A stretch of DNA of 64,000 nt, taken from Mytilus galloprovincialis (Eukaryota > Mollusca > Bivalvia > Mytilida > Mytilidae). Below are positions 23,748-36,083 of this stretch, in pieces. The translations under genes were made by a program, and so were the position numbers. The stretch spans positions 94,569,743-94,633,742 of the forward strand of contig NC_134839.1 of NCBI RefSeq assembly GCF_965363235.1, in the 5' to 3' direction. The notes under the pieces are model-generated. The model worked only from the letters and a program-made list of their open reading frames with translations. It had not been told where the DNA came from and did no database searches. Every line of letters starts with the position of its first letter. Position 1 is the stretch's first letter.

Positions 23748-25724
23748 TAATCCTTTTAACATTAAACATAACAATAAAAATATTTAATAGAATTTACAGC
23801 AACAACTGAATTACAGTATTCTAACTATGGATACACACACACAGAATGCATGTATACTAGAGCCTAATTCTCCCTAAACCCGGTATAACTATATAACATC
23901 ATATAAGAACGGACTATAAAAATCACATCTTGTAAATATAAAAATAAATAACAAAACGACCAAACACACAGACACTGAAAGATTGTCCGAACCCAATAAA
24001 AAACCTAACTCAATAGCACATGTATCAAAGACAAAACAAACCGGTAGACATCTAATGATATTTGTGAACAGAAGTCATAACAGTCTTAAAACGACCTTGT
24101 GTGAAAAAAAATATAAGTGTTTTCAGAATTTTAGTTTGTTAGTGTAATACTTTTTGCAATTTCAGTTTTTTTTTTAATGATATACGAGATCCTTTTACTT
24201 TTGAAATTTTCAATTTTCCCCAGATTGGAAGCAATATACCAATTTGTGCATTTATTTCATGATTATTCGATATCCAAGAGCGTGCATCAACTACTCAGAC
24301 TTATAAAGCCAATAGTGTCTGTGCAGAAAGTTGATTCACCAGGGATATGTCAAAGAACTTCTAGTCCTTTTTTAAACAAGTTCATTGGAAGATACCTATA
24401 CCTTGTTTAAAGATTCTCGATACTGACGTTGTTTTTCATATTAACTACATGATATATTGTTTTGTTCATTTATTTGTCTTATTAACCTAACCTCTTTGGA
24501 CCATTTTTGGGGATTTCTTTTGCAGTGGATCGGAACTTATGAGTCTCGCCAATGTGCTGTTGTGCTGTTTTTTTTTTATATTCCTGTCTTTCAATTCTGT
24601 TTATGTGTTTGCTTATATTTTTCTTTAATGACATATTTGTTTTTTATTTCTTTTTATAGTGACGAAGATTATAACAAAATGTGTTTGTCTTTTGTAAACA
24701 AAACGCACGTCTGGCGCAAATATATATAAAAAATAATCCTGCTATCTATAATGAGTTCATTAACTGCTGTAACCCATTTTTGACATTTTTACCCACTATT
24801 TGTTTTGCTTGCACACTATAAAACCAGGTTTTATCCTGTTTTTTTTTTTTTTTTTTTTTTTGACATAAGGAAATGCCTATATGAAGTCAGGATTATGACA
24901 GTTGTTTTCCATTCGATTAGGCACACTCCGATTTGAATATTCCTTGAGGTTCTGTATATTTGTTATCCTACATGAATTTCAATAGTAATTTAGTTATGTT
25001 TTAACTAATTGATTACAACAGACATAAAACAGTGAGTCACAAAGGACGGACAACACAATGACCACAGTATAGGAAAATACCATCTAACTTTACAGAAAAC
25101 TAAAACTTTTCGCAAAATTATCCCACTGAAAAAAGGGATAAACCTGCTGTTCCGACAGAGCCATCAGATCTGAATTTACTATTTGCACGCTTATTATTCT
25201 TATTAAAGATTTAGTGAACAGTCTCAGTTGATACTTTTAATAAACGATAAATGACGCAGGTTACATGCTACAATAAGCTTAGTCATAATTCTGATTATAG
25301 ATCTATGCATTCAAATCGGCATACAAAGACAGACAAAGCCTTGTTTAGAACCAATCAATATTAAAGAAATTAACACAATGATATGTTTGACATTGAGAAC
25401 GAATTTAAAGGATAACCAAAAGATTTTTAATTCAATGACATCCGGAAATCAAATTCAAAATTTACTCGAATATAGTTTACTGACAATACCTTTCTGATCA
25501 ATAAAACTTTAATTCGGTTAAAAATATTATTTGATATCTATTTTGATGTACCATTTACACATTTCAATATGAAATGTTACGTGAGGTAATATTTCACATT
25601 AAATTGAATGTTTATCTTTAAATATTAAATTGACAATTATTTGGTCGTCAGTTTAGTGGCACGCGTGTCGTACACCTTAGCTATAGAGTAGATACCATCT
25701 AATCCTAAACCTCACTATCATACG

Positions 25725-25810
25725 AAAGCCGAGAAGGCTCATCTATAATTCAGAATTCAGCATTCAGAATTCGGCATTCAGAATTCAGAATTCGGAATTC
25801 AGAATTGGGA
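25725..25810 (+). repeat. (GAATTCA)n-rich repeat, copy 1
   Basis: CGAAAGCCGAGAAGGCTCAT then ~8 short units of CAGAATT/CGGAATT/CAGCATT. Near-perfect reverse complement at 34432-34520. Confidence 0.75.
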
Positions 25811-26589
25811 AATCATTTTTATCAAATGTTATAACATACATATTGTAATAATTGATATATGTTTTAGTTTTGATATGAAAATTGTATGCCTGTCTTTATG
25901 TTAACTACTCCACCTTATATAAATAGTTTATATCTATTTCGTTGTCCATAATATAATCTATAGTTGGGGTTGCTTTTCATCATATCTTTGTGCTTTTGCC
26001 GTTTTGGAATCTACCCCTGTAACTCTCTGGTTCAAAATGTCCCCCTCATCACCGTCCTAACATACACCCCTACGTTGTTTTTCAATCCTAGTTTCATAGT
26101 CTATCTGGGCGTCACTAGTAAGTCTTGTGTGAACAAAATGCACTTCTGGCGTATCAAAAATTTTAAACTTGTTGCCTTTTGTTAGCTATTATTCGTGTGT
26201 TTCTTTGTCAATTGTGTTCTATTTATTTATATTGTAGTCCTGTAATGTTTTGTTGTCATTTTAATGTTGTATTTCATGGCCATAAAAGAGGGAGGTTTGG
26301 CATACCACAAAACCAGGTTCAGCCCACCATTTTTTCCTTTACAAATGTCCTGTACCAAGTCAGGTCGTTTGTTTTCTCTTATTTTTGAGTGTGAATTCAC
26401 ATTACTATAAGATGTGTCACGGTACTTATCTATCCCCAATTCATGTATTTGGTAATGATGTTATATTTGTTATTCTCATAGGATTTTGTCTAGTGCTTAG
26501 TCCGTTTCTGTGTGTGTGTGTGTATTACATTTTAATCTTGTGTCGTTGTTCTCCTCTTATATTTAATGCGTTTACGTCAGTTTTAGTTT

Positions 26590-26670
26590 GTTACCCCGAT
26601 TTTGTTTTTTGTCCATGGATTTATGAGTTTTGAACAGCGGTATACTACTGTTGCCTTTATTTATTAACTC
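26590..26670 (+). repeat. Interspersed 'GAACAGCGGTATACTACTG' repeat tail
   Basis: GTCCATGGATTTATGAGTTT..GCGGTATACTACTGTTGCC. Two further copies, near 13720-13785 and 17120-17180, share the same ending TTGCCTTTATTT. Confidence 0.6.
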
Positions 26671-26855
26671 CCTCAAAATATGTCCATTACACGATAAAAC
26701 AAATACTACCTATCCCCACCCCGAATGTATCATGTTCGAAAAAAAGAAGAAGCAAACAACCGCTTAACGTCATATTAATCAGTTCTTCTTCACTATAGGT
26801 GCGAATCCAGGTGGATATCTTCACTGAAAAACGGAAAAGATGCGAATCAGATAAA

Positions 26856-28533
26856 CAGGGCCGTAACTAGGGTTTGAATTCAGGGGAGGCAGGGGTTTGG
26901 AGGCTGCCGATTGAGGCCCTCAAGATTAGGGGGTTGGGGCGCAGCCCCCCTCCCTTCCGCCGATTTTTTTCTCTCAGTAAAATGGCTAAAAGTGACCCTT
27001 TCCTTTCGATTTCTTTACTTTAGGAAACATCAGTCTGCTTGAAACTTGAAGCAATTTTTATGCAAAAGCAAGCTGAGGTTGCTGTTCGGAATGAGCGAAG
27101 GCTCCGTCCTGAACGTCGTACTTTAGCCTATAATTATAAACATTAAATACATCGTGATCGCGGATTTTTTGGGTTTTCTCTCGATAAAATCAGTGGCTAA
27201 AAATGACCCGTTTACCTTCGATTTCCATCAGTATTGCTGGATCCTGGAAGCAATTTTTATGCAAACAATAATTATCAGTATTTAAAGATTATTTTGTTAG
27301 AAATCAAACTAGTAATTAACAAAACATCATAGAACGCAAGATATTCTTTTTATCGAGGACCTTGAATTTCAATATTGTTGAAAGCTGAACAGACCTGTAT
27401 ATAACTACAAACAGATAATATTTCTATACTAGTATATATTTAGTATAAAAAGTCCCTGCTACAACGAATGGGAGTGTTAAACTACTAAGGCATTGACCAT
27501 AAAGACATTGTTGTTCTCGTACGATCGGAAGACGTTAAAAATAGTTATCAAAAGTACCAGGATTATAATTTAGTACGCCAGACGCGCGTTTCGTCTACAC
27601 AAGACTAATCAGTGACGCTCATATCAAAATATTTATAAACCCAAACAAGTACAAAGTTGAAGAGCATTGAGGATCCAAAATTCCAAAAAGTTGTGACAAA
27701 TACATCTAAGGTAATCTATGCCTGGGATAAGAAAATCCTTAGTTTTTAGAAAAACTCAAAGTTTTGTAAACAGGAAATTTATAAAAATGACCACATTATT
27801 GATATTCCTGTCAACACCGAAGTGTTGACTACTGGGCTGGTGATACCCTCGGGGACGAAACGTCCACCAGCAGTGGCATCGACCCAGTGGTGTAAATAGT
27901 TATCAAAAGTACCAGGATTATAATTTAGTACGCCAGACGCGCGTTTCGTCTACACAAGACTAATCAGTGACGCTCATATCAAAATATTTATAAACCCAAA
28001 CAAGTACAAAGTTGAAGAGCATTGAGGATCCAAAATTCCAAAAAGTTGTGCCAAATACATCTAAGGTAATCTATGCCTGGGATAAGAAAATCCTTAGTTA
28101 AAAAAATATTCCAACAGCTGATTCAGCCGGTAACGAATTTCCGATATCATAAAAGATTCACAATACAAAGGGAAATTACTTTCTCTGCTTAATTGACGGC
28201 TCCTAAATAAATGGGAACAGTTAAGTTTTAATCAAAATTGTCGAAAGCAAAGTTTCATATGTGTTCTCATACGAATAACGAATAACATGACGGACGGCCA
28301 CACGAAAAAAAAATGATAATGCTGAAACGTTTCACTATCGATCAAAAGTCCGGAAAATGATAACACTGTTAACACTATGGTAAAACTGTAAACTTGTGTT
28401 GTTTATAATATAAATTGAAGTTCTTCGTGAACATATTGTCAATACATCATTTTATTACTTCAAAAAACATTTTGGTGTAGAAAATTCAGGGGAGGCAACT
28501 GCCTCCCCTGCCTCATAGGTAGTTACGGCTCTG
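26856..28533. mobile_element. 1.7-kb non-autonomous element, CAG(G/A)GCCGTAACTA ends, 5-bp TSD
   Basis: The left end is CAGGGCCGTAACTA and the inverted right end CAGAGCCGTAACTA. A second inverted segment AATTCAGGGGAGGCA lies just inside both ends. ATAAA flanks at 26851-26855 and 28534-28538. The interior carries a two-unit mussel repeat (27541-28100) and no ORF. The superfamily is not assigned; the size and TSD match the element at 9362-10656. Confidence 0.75.
27541..28100 (-). repeat. Two-unit composite mussel repeat, 356-bp period
   Basis: 27541-27750 and 27897-28100 are almost identical (one clear change, GTGAC/GTGCC) and carry GCCAGACGCGCGTTTCGTC. The units are spaced by exactly 356 bp, with a linker containing CTGGTGATACCCTCGGGGAC. 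They sit inside the 26856-28533 element. Confidence 0.85.
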
Positions 28534-28841
28534 ATAAAGATATTTTTTACAGTACTGACCTTAGATCAAGCATCATTTTATCGGACTCGTATCTAAAACT
28601 ATCCATCTGTATTTTGTTGCAGATTTCATACTCCCAAAGTAATTAACCCTCTTTAAAAGTCAACACATTAATGTTGACTCGAATTCATCCGACAAATTTC
28701 CAGCAATAGTTTATAAGACTAAGGTAGCTCTTAAGTCATAATCAAAGGTGATAACAAGTTTTTGTAAAGATGACAAGAGGTGTTAATTACAATTGGATCT
28801 ACTGAACATATGAAAAGAAGAGATGACAAAACAAAACATGA

Positions 28842-29665
28842 GACTTTTGTGTCGCTCACCTTGGTCTATGTGCTGCAGTGCATATTAAACAAACTAAGAC
28901 ACTCAAGAACTATATAGGCAAGAATATAAAGAATAAAACTGCCAAATGTCCTAAAAATGACCAATTCAGGGAACTAATCAAACAGCAGGTTGTCCGATGC
29001 GTGTGAAAATTTCAACGGTAGATATATCTTGATGAATAAGTTTCAGAGATATAAGCTTAACTGTTTTTTTACCCCCATTTCTACTTTTAGCCATGGCGGC
29101 CATCTTGGTTGATGGGCGAGGTTTTCAGATACTTTTTATTAAACAACCTTCCCTGAGGATGGTTCAGGCTATGTTTTGTTTAGTTTGGCCCTGAAGTTTC
29201 TGAGGATAAGAATTTTGTAAAAGATTACAAAAGTGTACAAAAAATTGCAAAACAAATGACTTCAAAGGGCGATAATCCTTATGGGGTCAATTAATAAGAA
29301 TGTGTATCTCCAAGGAACTGAGACAAATATCCAGAAAACATCCAACATGAGGCGAATAATGGGAATAAAAAAGGACAAATTCAAATAATATGGAGAATGG
29401 AGTTGGTCATTTTAGAGAATCTTAACCCATAAAGTTATGGCAGATGCATTGTCGGTAAAATGAGCTGTCGGAATAATGAGCTGTCGGAGTAATGGGTTGT
29501 CGGAATAATTGGATGTCGGAATAATAGTTGTAGGACTTACGCGACGTCACCCTGCCGGCTCCTATCAGGCAAAATATAATGCAAGGTTGCACGGATGTTT
29601 TAATGTTAAAAAAACGTTTTTGAGTTATATTGTCCGAAGTGTGGACGACGGACGGACGGACAACG
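28842..29665 (-). repeat. Interspersed 'AGCTCACC' element, copy C (truncated)
   Basis: Begins TTTTGTGTCGCTCACCTTGG and ends in a GACGGACGGACGGACAACGG stretch without the terminal AGCTCACCTGGCCC. It is interrupted by a short tandem array at 29461-29530. Confidence 0.6.
29461..29530 (+). repeat. Short tandem array, ~16-bp unit
   Basis: About four units of GAGCTGTCGGAATAAT with substitutions (GAGCTGTCGGAGTAAT, GGGTTGTCGGAATAAT, GGATGTCGGAATAAT). It lies inside repeat copy C and is absent from copies A and B at the matching place. Confidence 0.7.
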
Positions 29666-29667
29666 GT

Positions 29668-32600
29668 TATACAACAATACCGTAATAGTTTTATTCTAAA
29701 CGCACATATACAAATGTTTGATCCTTTAAAATCTATTTTCTTCAATTTCTTCAGCTATTTCAATTTCAACTATTGAAATCTATCATCGTTTTTGTGGAAT
29801 CTAAATTTTACATTTTTGAAGATATTTTTAAGAAATTCTGATACATGTATAAAATACCTATTTGGCATTGATACTCATATGGTCCAGCTGGTAAATATCC
29901 TACCGTACGTGTATGACCTGGCTTTAATTAATATACAGACCGACTATGACAACATACAACTGTGTAAAGTCGGAAGTAAATAAAACATGCATTCTCAAGA
30001 CGCATTGCGACATGTGAAATAATAAAATTTCACCCAAAAGTCTGCAGACCTTAATATCACATTTACAACTGTGTAAAGTGTTAATTAAGCCAATTATAAG
30101 AGGCATTTTCAAAATACAGCGCAACATGTGCGAAATATATTCCCCCTTTAAATATTTTTATTAAAAGAAGTCCGTATCTCTTGTAACTAAATACCTAAAT
30201 AAAAATGTCATAAAAAATTAAACAGACCTTAAGACTATATATAATAACAAAGAATTGTGTAAAGTTTAAAGCCAATCAGATATGGCATTTTAAAGATATG
30301 TGAAAAAATACCTTCCCTTTTTTTTTAACTAATAAAAAAAATCCCATAGTTCTGGACCGAACAATCATAATTTCACCAAAACGTATACAGATCGTTTGAC
30401 CGTGCCCTGATCACTGTACCGGATAACGCGCACGGATGAGTAACGGATAGCATCTCAATTTGTTACTTTAAACAATTTGTTCGTGTCCGTTCATATCCGT
30501 TAAAATCCGTTGTTCATCTGGTGTACCCCTTAAGTATATGTTGACGGCCGGTGGAATCCGTCCTGTCAGGTGGACAATTTGGAGCATGTTCAAAACAAAA
30601 TTATTTATTACAAAACTTTTTCTATATGTCTTTTTTTTTATTAAGTTAAATACAGTCAAGTCAAAATTCAAGATACGTGATGTGGAAAATGAAAATTATC
30701 ATCGCATGTACGTGTTACTTACTGTATGTCAATCAACTGTTACGAATAAACATTTCCCGCGCGTGCCTCCCTACACACTCGTCATTAACTGCAGTATCAT
30801 AAATTAAAGTACTAGAACAAATAATAATGGTTATATTTAAAAAGATATTAACTATTTATTATCAATTATGAGTTCCAAAAAAAAAAAAGACATCTTTATA
30901 TACAAGTCTGAGCAATAAATTAAATGTATAATTTGTTTTTATTTTTCCTTTTCTACAGACAATCATTTATATATATACATGTAGCATGATATGTTCAAAG
31001 ACTGTAATATCTATAATATGTGTTCTGTATTATTTTTGTGAGGGTCTCAAGGTAGATTAGTGAATGCTAATTGAGTCACATTCTTAAAATACAGTAATTA
31101 TTATTATTATAAGATCTAACTTTCAACTGCGACCGACTTCAAATTAAATACAAGATAAAGATAAAGATAAGGAATACACAGGTTATTTACTTGTCAGATT
31201 ATAGTATTAGAACCTTGAGAATTTGCTGGCTTAAGATAAACATACACAATGATTTTAATAGTTCTGTAATTGATAGTCTATGATGATCGGTCATTGCTTT
31301 CCGTTTGTATAGTGAGTGTCAATTAAAACGCAACAACACATGGGAACATTATTTTGTCTAAAGATTGAAACAATTTATCTCCCATGAAATATATCAGTAG
31401 CTGTGTAAATAACAGGACTTTATAAAAAAAAATTTGTTCAGGGAAGAATATTTTATACCATGGAAGTAATATTTAAACATACATGATTATACTAAACAAA
31501 CTAGATGGTCTCGTTGTTAGCGTGCTTGTCTGAGTACAGAATGTCGTAAGTTCGAACCTTTGTCCGCTAGATCAATCAAAAGACTTTGAAATTGGTATCC
31601 GGCTCAACATATCGGACAAACACAAAGCAGAGTTTATTCATCATTTATTCACATGTTCACATCAGGAATATGCATATAGTTTATTTGCGTCTGTACGTTA
31701 AGCAGAATTCATTCACTCACTCGTTAAACTATTATGATCGATGCAAATGAATAAAGAAACATGTGCAATACCCCAGGTTATTATTTTTTTGTTGCTTTTA
31801 TTATAGTAGATAATGGAGTAACTGTAATAAAAGTTTCAAACTTGTTGTGTTGCGTTTTTGTATGTTCTCAGTATTGTGTAAGTTTGCTTTCACCACACTA
31901 AAAATCGCGGGAAATTGATATCGCCTTTCTCAGCAAGATATGTACACGTGCTTATCGCGTCAGTGGAAAGGGGATTGCAAATAAATATAGGATATAATAT
32001 ATCTCGGAACTTTTTTTCACAATCAAACATCTTTCAGAGAAAACGTTTCACGGAACTAGTAAATTCCCTTCAAAAACATGCGTTTATACAAGGGCAAATG
32101 ACAAAAAAGGGATTGCAGTTAGACTCATAGGCATGTAATAGTGTGTAGAGAGAGAGCAAGCCCAAAGCTAAAAAAAAAGTGCTAGAATCCGCGTCTCCTG
32201 TTTGTCGCCTTGCTTTTTCCCCTTAAATAATCCCTTCCAAATTATAGATATAAACTATATGGAGGTCCGTATCTACATGTCAAAATACGGATAATTGAGA
32301 ATACTTTTTTTACAAAGTTTTGCCAGAGAAATTATCTTTCGATCATGAAAAAGCTTTTACTACCTAAGTTTTATGTAATTCTTTATTAAATTTTAACGCT
32401 AATCGGATTTTCGCTTTTTTTTCGAAAGATAATTTCGGGGTTTGATGAACATGCATGTTTTTAGAGAGTAAATAAAGACAAGGAATATAAACAGCGTAGT
32501 GGTGTATGTTGGGATGGATGTAAGGGTGGAAGTTAAAACCATAGGATTACAGGGGTCGATTTCAAACCAGTAAACACACAAAGATGAAATGAAAGCAAAC

Positions 32601-32759
32601 CCTCCTGGAGAAACCCTCCAATATAGATTATGCCATGTACAAATAAATAGAATTTATTTATATAAGAAGGAGTAGATGATATAAAGACAGGTATTAAATT
32701 TTCATAACACAATGAAAACAAATAGTAATTATCACGATAATAACTAAGTTTATTTAAGA
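29668..32759. other. Intergenic, SINE but no gene
   Basis: Three AAAGT-rich segments (29965-29985, 30060-30080, 30255-30275: 'CTGTGTAAAGT') look like a degenerate ~115-200 bp tandem series. Apart from the SINE at 31497 nothing is identifiable. Confidence 0.4.
31497..31580 (+). repeat. tRNA-derived SINE head
   Basis: GATGGTCTCGTTGTTAGCGTGC..GTAAGTTCGAACCTTTG has a plausible A box (GTTAGCGTGCTTG) and B box (AGTTCGAACC) about 35 bp apart, as in bivalve V-type SINEs. It cannot fold into a good cloverleaf, so it is not called a tRNA gene. The body continues to about 31800. Confidence 0.6.
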
Positions 32760-32908
32760 ATTGGATGCTTCTTTTTGTAACTTCATTGCGGTGTAAAAGC
32801 GTTGACCGAAGTACATTTTGTATGAAGCGCGGAAGCGCTTCATTCTAAAAATGTGCGCACGGTCAACGCTTTTACAACCCTATGAAGTTACAAAAAGAAG
32901 CATTCAAT
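32760..32908. mobile_element. 149-bp near-perfect palindrome (foldback MITE)
   Basis: Outer arms ATTGGATGCTTCTTTTTGTA and its inverse, then inner arms GTAAAAGCGTTGACCG and CGGTCAACGCTTTTAC, around a central TGAAGCGC-GGAAGCGCTTCA. Almost the whole unit can fold into one long hairpin. No clear TSD. Confidence 0.75.
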
Positions 32909-32970
32909 ACTTATAATTACATTTTTTAGCTAGGATCATGAAAACACGATTTTTATCAAGTTTTTATTTA

Positions 32971-34262
32971 GGGGACGACCATTTGATATTCTGGGGGGGG
33001 GGGGGGGGGGGGGCAGGTGGATTTTGAAAATAGATAACTCAGCCATGATAATCACAAAAATAAAAGGTTTGTTCTGTGGTAGTTTGAAAATAAATTACGT
33101 GACTGGCAATGTATTGAAAATAAATAACTCAGCATGTCTAATCGAAAGTGTGAGATGGCACCAGATTCTTCGTAAATTATCTTTTCCCCCCCAAAAAATC
33201 GCGAAACACTTCCCAAATTTTTTTAATAATAAAAGTATAAATATTATTTAAATATACTTGATATGTCTGAAATTTGGTTTTATTTAATTTGAGGTATCTT
33301 GTCTCAGGAAACATTATCTCACTTTTATTTTAACATATATTTTAAATGCTTCATGTAGGAAATTTCAAAACTAAACGCTTGTCTCCATATCAAATTGTGT
33401 TCACAGCGAGTGCCTTGAAAGAAGCAAATTCTGTTTTCGCTCAGACGTAGCCCTGATTTTTCGGGATCAATATTTCTTATTTATTTGTCTTTTGTTCATT
33501 GATTGCGCTTCTGTATTCTGTTAGTGTTGCATTCCTTTTGTAATCTAGTAATTTTGTTATGAACTTGATCACGAGTTTAAAAAAAAAACAGCAGCCACAG
33601 ACTTAACTATGTGAATTCCATTTTTACTTTATCATGCACATTGGTCTTTTGATGTTGTCCCTAGAAACTTGAGTCTTACACTGAATTTAAACATTTTGCT
33701 TTGAGACCAAAATATTGTCAAAAAATTATTAATACAAAACTTGCATTTTCAGATTATGAAAGGGTCTTTGGAACACTCAGAAAGCATGATTTTGCATCAT
33801 TTGTTCTATAGCTTCTTGGGCCTTCAGTGGCTCCAAAACCCTTTAAAAAAAAATTTGCCTCGCTCCGCTCGCCAAAATATGTTTGCCAATACTTTTAAAA
33901 GAGGCGTTACAACCAAACTTTAATACTATGTATGTATGCAATACATGTATATGCAGTTGGAAATATAAAAGATTCATTTCTGCAGAGGATGATGATTAAT
34001 TCTGATTAAAATGGTACATAATGACTTGACTATACATGTATTATTTATAATAAACAAATCATTTAAAAATTGTTTTCGAATATCATAAATATAGTTGTGA
34101 AAATGAATAATCAGTCCCTTGCTTTAATGAAAATGAAAAATATTGCTTCAATAGTGCAGAAAATGAATAATCTGTCCTCTTAGTTTACAAAAATAAATAA
34201 CCGATCAAAAAAAATCCTCCTGCCCCCCCCCCCCCCCCCCACAATATCAAATGGTCGTCCCC
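32971..34262. mobile_element. 1.3-kb MITE with poly-G TIRs and TTA TSD (PIF/Harbinger-like)
   Basis: Left TIR GGGGACGACCATTTGATATT, then a G21 run (32993-33013); the right end is the inverse with a C18 run (34223-34240). TTA flanks both sides (32968-32970, 34263-34265), the usual PIF/Harbinger target. The interior repeats motifs such as GAAAATAAATAACTCAG in both orientations. No transposase ORF. Confidence 0.8.
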
Positions 34263-34431
34263 TTAACTTACCTGTGCACTTTATTGTGGGACCTCGTGTT
34301 ATCATGAACGAAAAGTTTTATTGAGTCATGTAATTGCTTAAGGAATAACACGTGGTGTACAGTTAGCCAATCAGAATAACGTATTATAATGAAACATACA
34401 TCTAATGTTATTAAAACATTATAAAACGAAT

Positions 34432-34520
34432 ATTTCCGAATTCTGAATTCTGAATTCTGAATGCTGAATTCCGAATATTGAATTCTGAATTATAGGTGAG
34501 CCTTCTCGGCTTTCGTACTA
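34432..34520 (-). repeat. (TGAATTC)n-rich repeat, copy 2
   Basis: CCGAATTCTGAATTCTGAATT..GAGCCTTCTCGGCTTTCG: inverse of 25725-25810, with ATAGT flanking in both. Confidence 0.75.
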
Positions 34521-36083
34521 TCACGTACTTTTTCAGTGCAGCTATGTGCACTTCAGACCGGAATTCGCTACTGCAATGATTTTAATAACTAAATGATATA
34601 AAAATATTGAACTCCAACGCAAATATAAGTGAGAAGTCCATACAATTTAATTCATTTTTATATACGGGACTGTTTTATACCTGAGGAAATATTGACCTGA
34701 ACAGTTTACTTTAAAAACTTCACTAAAATTATCCGTTTATAAATTGTGAAAATATTAAGAAACTAAGATTTCAACTCCCTCAGGCAAAGTTGGCTTTAGA
34801 TGAATTTAGCTATTTATGTTTTGGTATTTTTGACATATAGCTTTTCAGCGGTTTCAGTACTTATACATCTTCGGATTTCAAATGTTTGGCTTTGGGCGTT
34901 CTTGATGAAGGTAAATCAAGAAAAGCGCTGAGAGCGTATTAGTTAAAGCGCGAGTCAAACACACTTACATCGATCCTAAACGTTTATTTTCAAACACATA
35001 TTGATCCTATATCTCCTCTTATTCATGTTCAAGAGCTATTTCATTTATCAATATGTAGTATATATATAAAAAGGTTGATTTTTATGGCCAGTAGGGATAC
35101 TTCTTTTTGCCAGTGACTATCAAATATTGGCATATGTACAAATTGTACACATGTAGTCGACATCAAAGGTATTTACGCTTACATTGTTATTATTTGTTGA
35201 AATAATGTTTATACGACTAAATATTGAACGCATATTGATGTCACACCTTTTTGGAGAACATTAGTGTATACTTATGCACCTGTAACGTCTTCGGATTGTT
35301 ATAAACAATTAATAATCAATTGTCAATTGCTCATACTCAGTGAAATGCATGTACCATGTCTGAAATATGAAAGTTGTTTCCATTTTTCTGATGTGTTTTA
35401 GCTTTTTAATTTTACATTAGTACATGCCTAGAATAAAATGAATTTAATAAAAAAAAAATCAAATAAAAAATTATCGCTATCTTTATGTCCCTGCATCCAA
35501 CGCTTCAAGAACAGGCGGACAAATTAAATATAGAACATATTTTGTTTTTGTTCGCGTTTGCGTTTTACTTGATCATACACAGTTTTAAAAAAAAGCTGTA
35601 AAACGTTTACACTTGTGATACTTATGATGTCAAGTGTGTTCTTTTTTTTATATTCTGAATTTCTGTGATAGACTTATTTGCTCAAGAAAAAAAATATTTA
35701 TTTTTTGATATGGAAAACTTATATTTTTTTTTTATAAACATACACAGAACGTGTCCCGAGTAATAAAACATATACCTCTTAAAGTTCAACAGAATAATCA
35801 ATGCAATATATATAGCAAAATTGCACGAATGAATAGTTTTATACGTTACTGACGAAGGGGAAATAACACTCATTTACAAGTAGAAAATATATTATATAAT
35901 AGTAAATAACGGACTCAACGCATTGTCATGTATCGTTTTTGAACAATTCTAAATTATAGTTCTTTAATTTCAGTAGTATTTGATAAATGATCTACTCCAC
36001 TCTTCATCACAAAAAGACAAATATTTTGTTATAACACAGGAATCTAATGACCTTTATCCAGAACATCATTAGTCAAGGAACAG
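34521..36083. other. Upstream region of the secreted repeat gene
   Basis: Holds the repeats at 34765-34945 and 35330-35420. No TATA box with a supported start could be picked for the gene at 36084. Confidence 0.4.
34765..34945 (+). repeat. Interspersed 'GATGAAGGTAAATC' repeat
   Basis: Opposite-orientation copy of 16725-16915, with CAACTCCCTCAGGCAAAGTT at one end and GATGAAGGTAAATCAAG at the other. Confidence 0.6.

Noticed and set aside
25740..25810. CRISPR-like short repeats
   Set aside because: Units of ~7-14 bp without unique spacers in a eukaryotic genome; a simple GAATTC-type satellite.
30468..30807. Overlapping ORFs on both strands
   Set aside because: Neither shows a motif, signal peptide or splice signals; composition is consistent with chance.
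31505..31580. Functional tRNA gene
   Set aside because: The B box and A box are present but acceptor and anticodon stems do not pair; better explained as a SINE.
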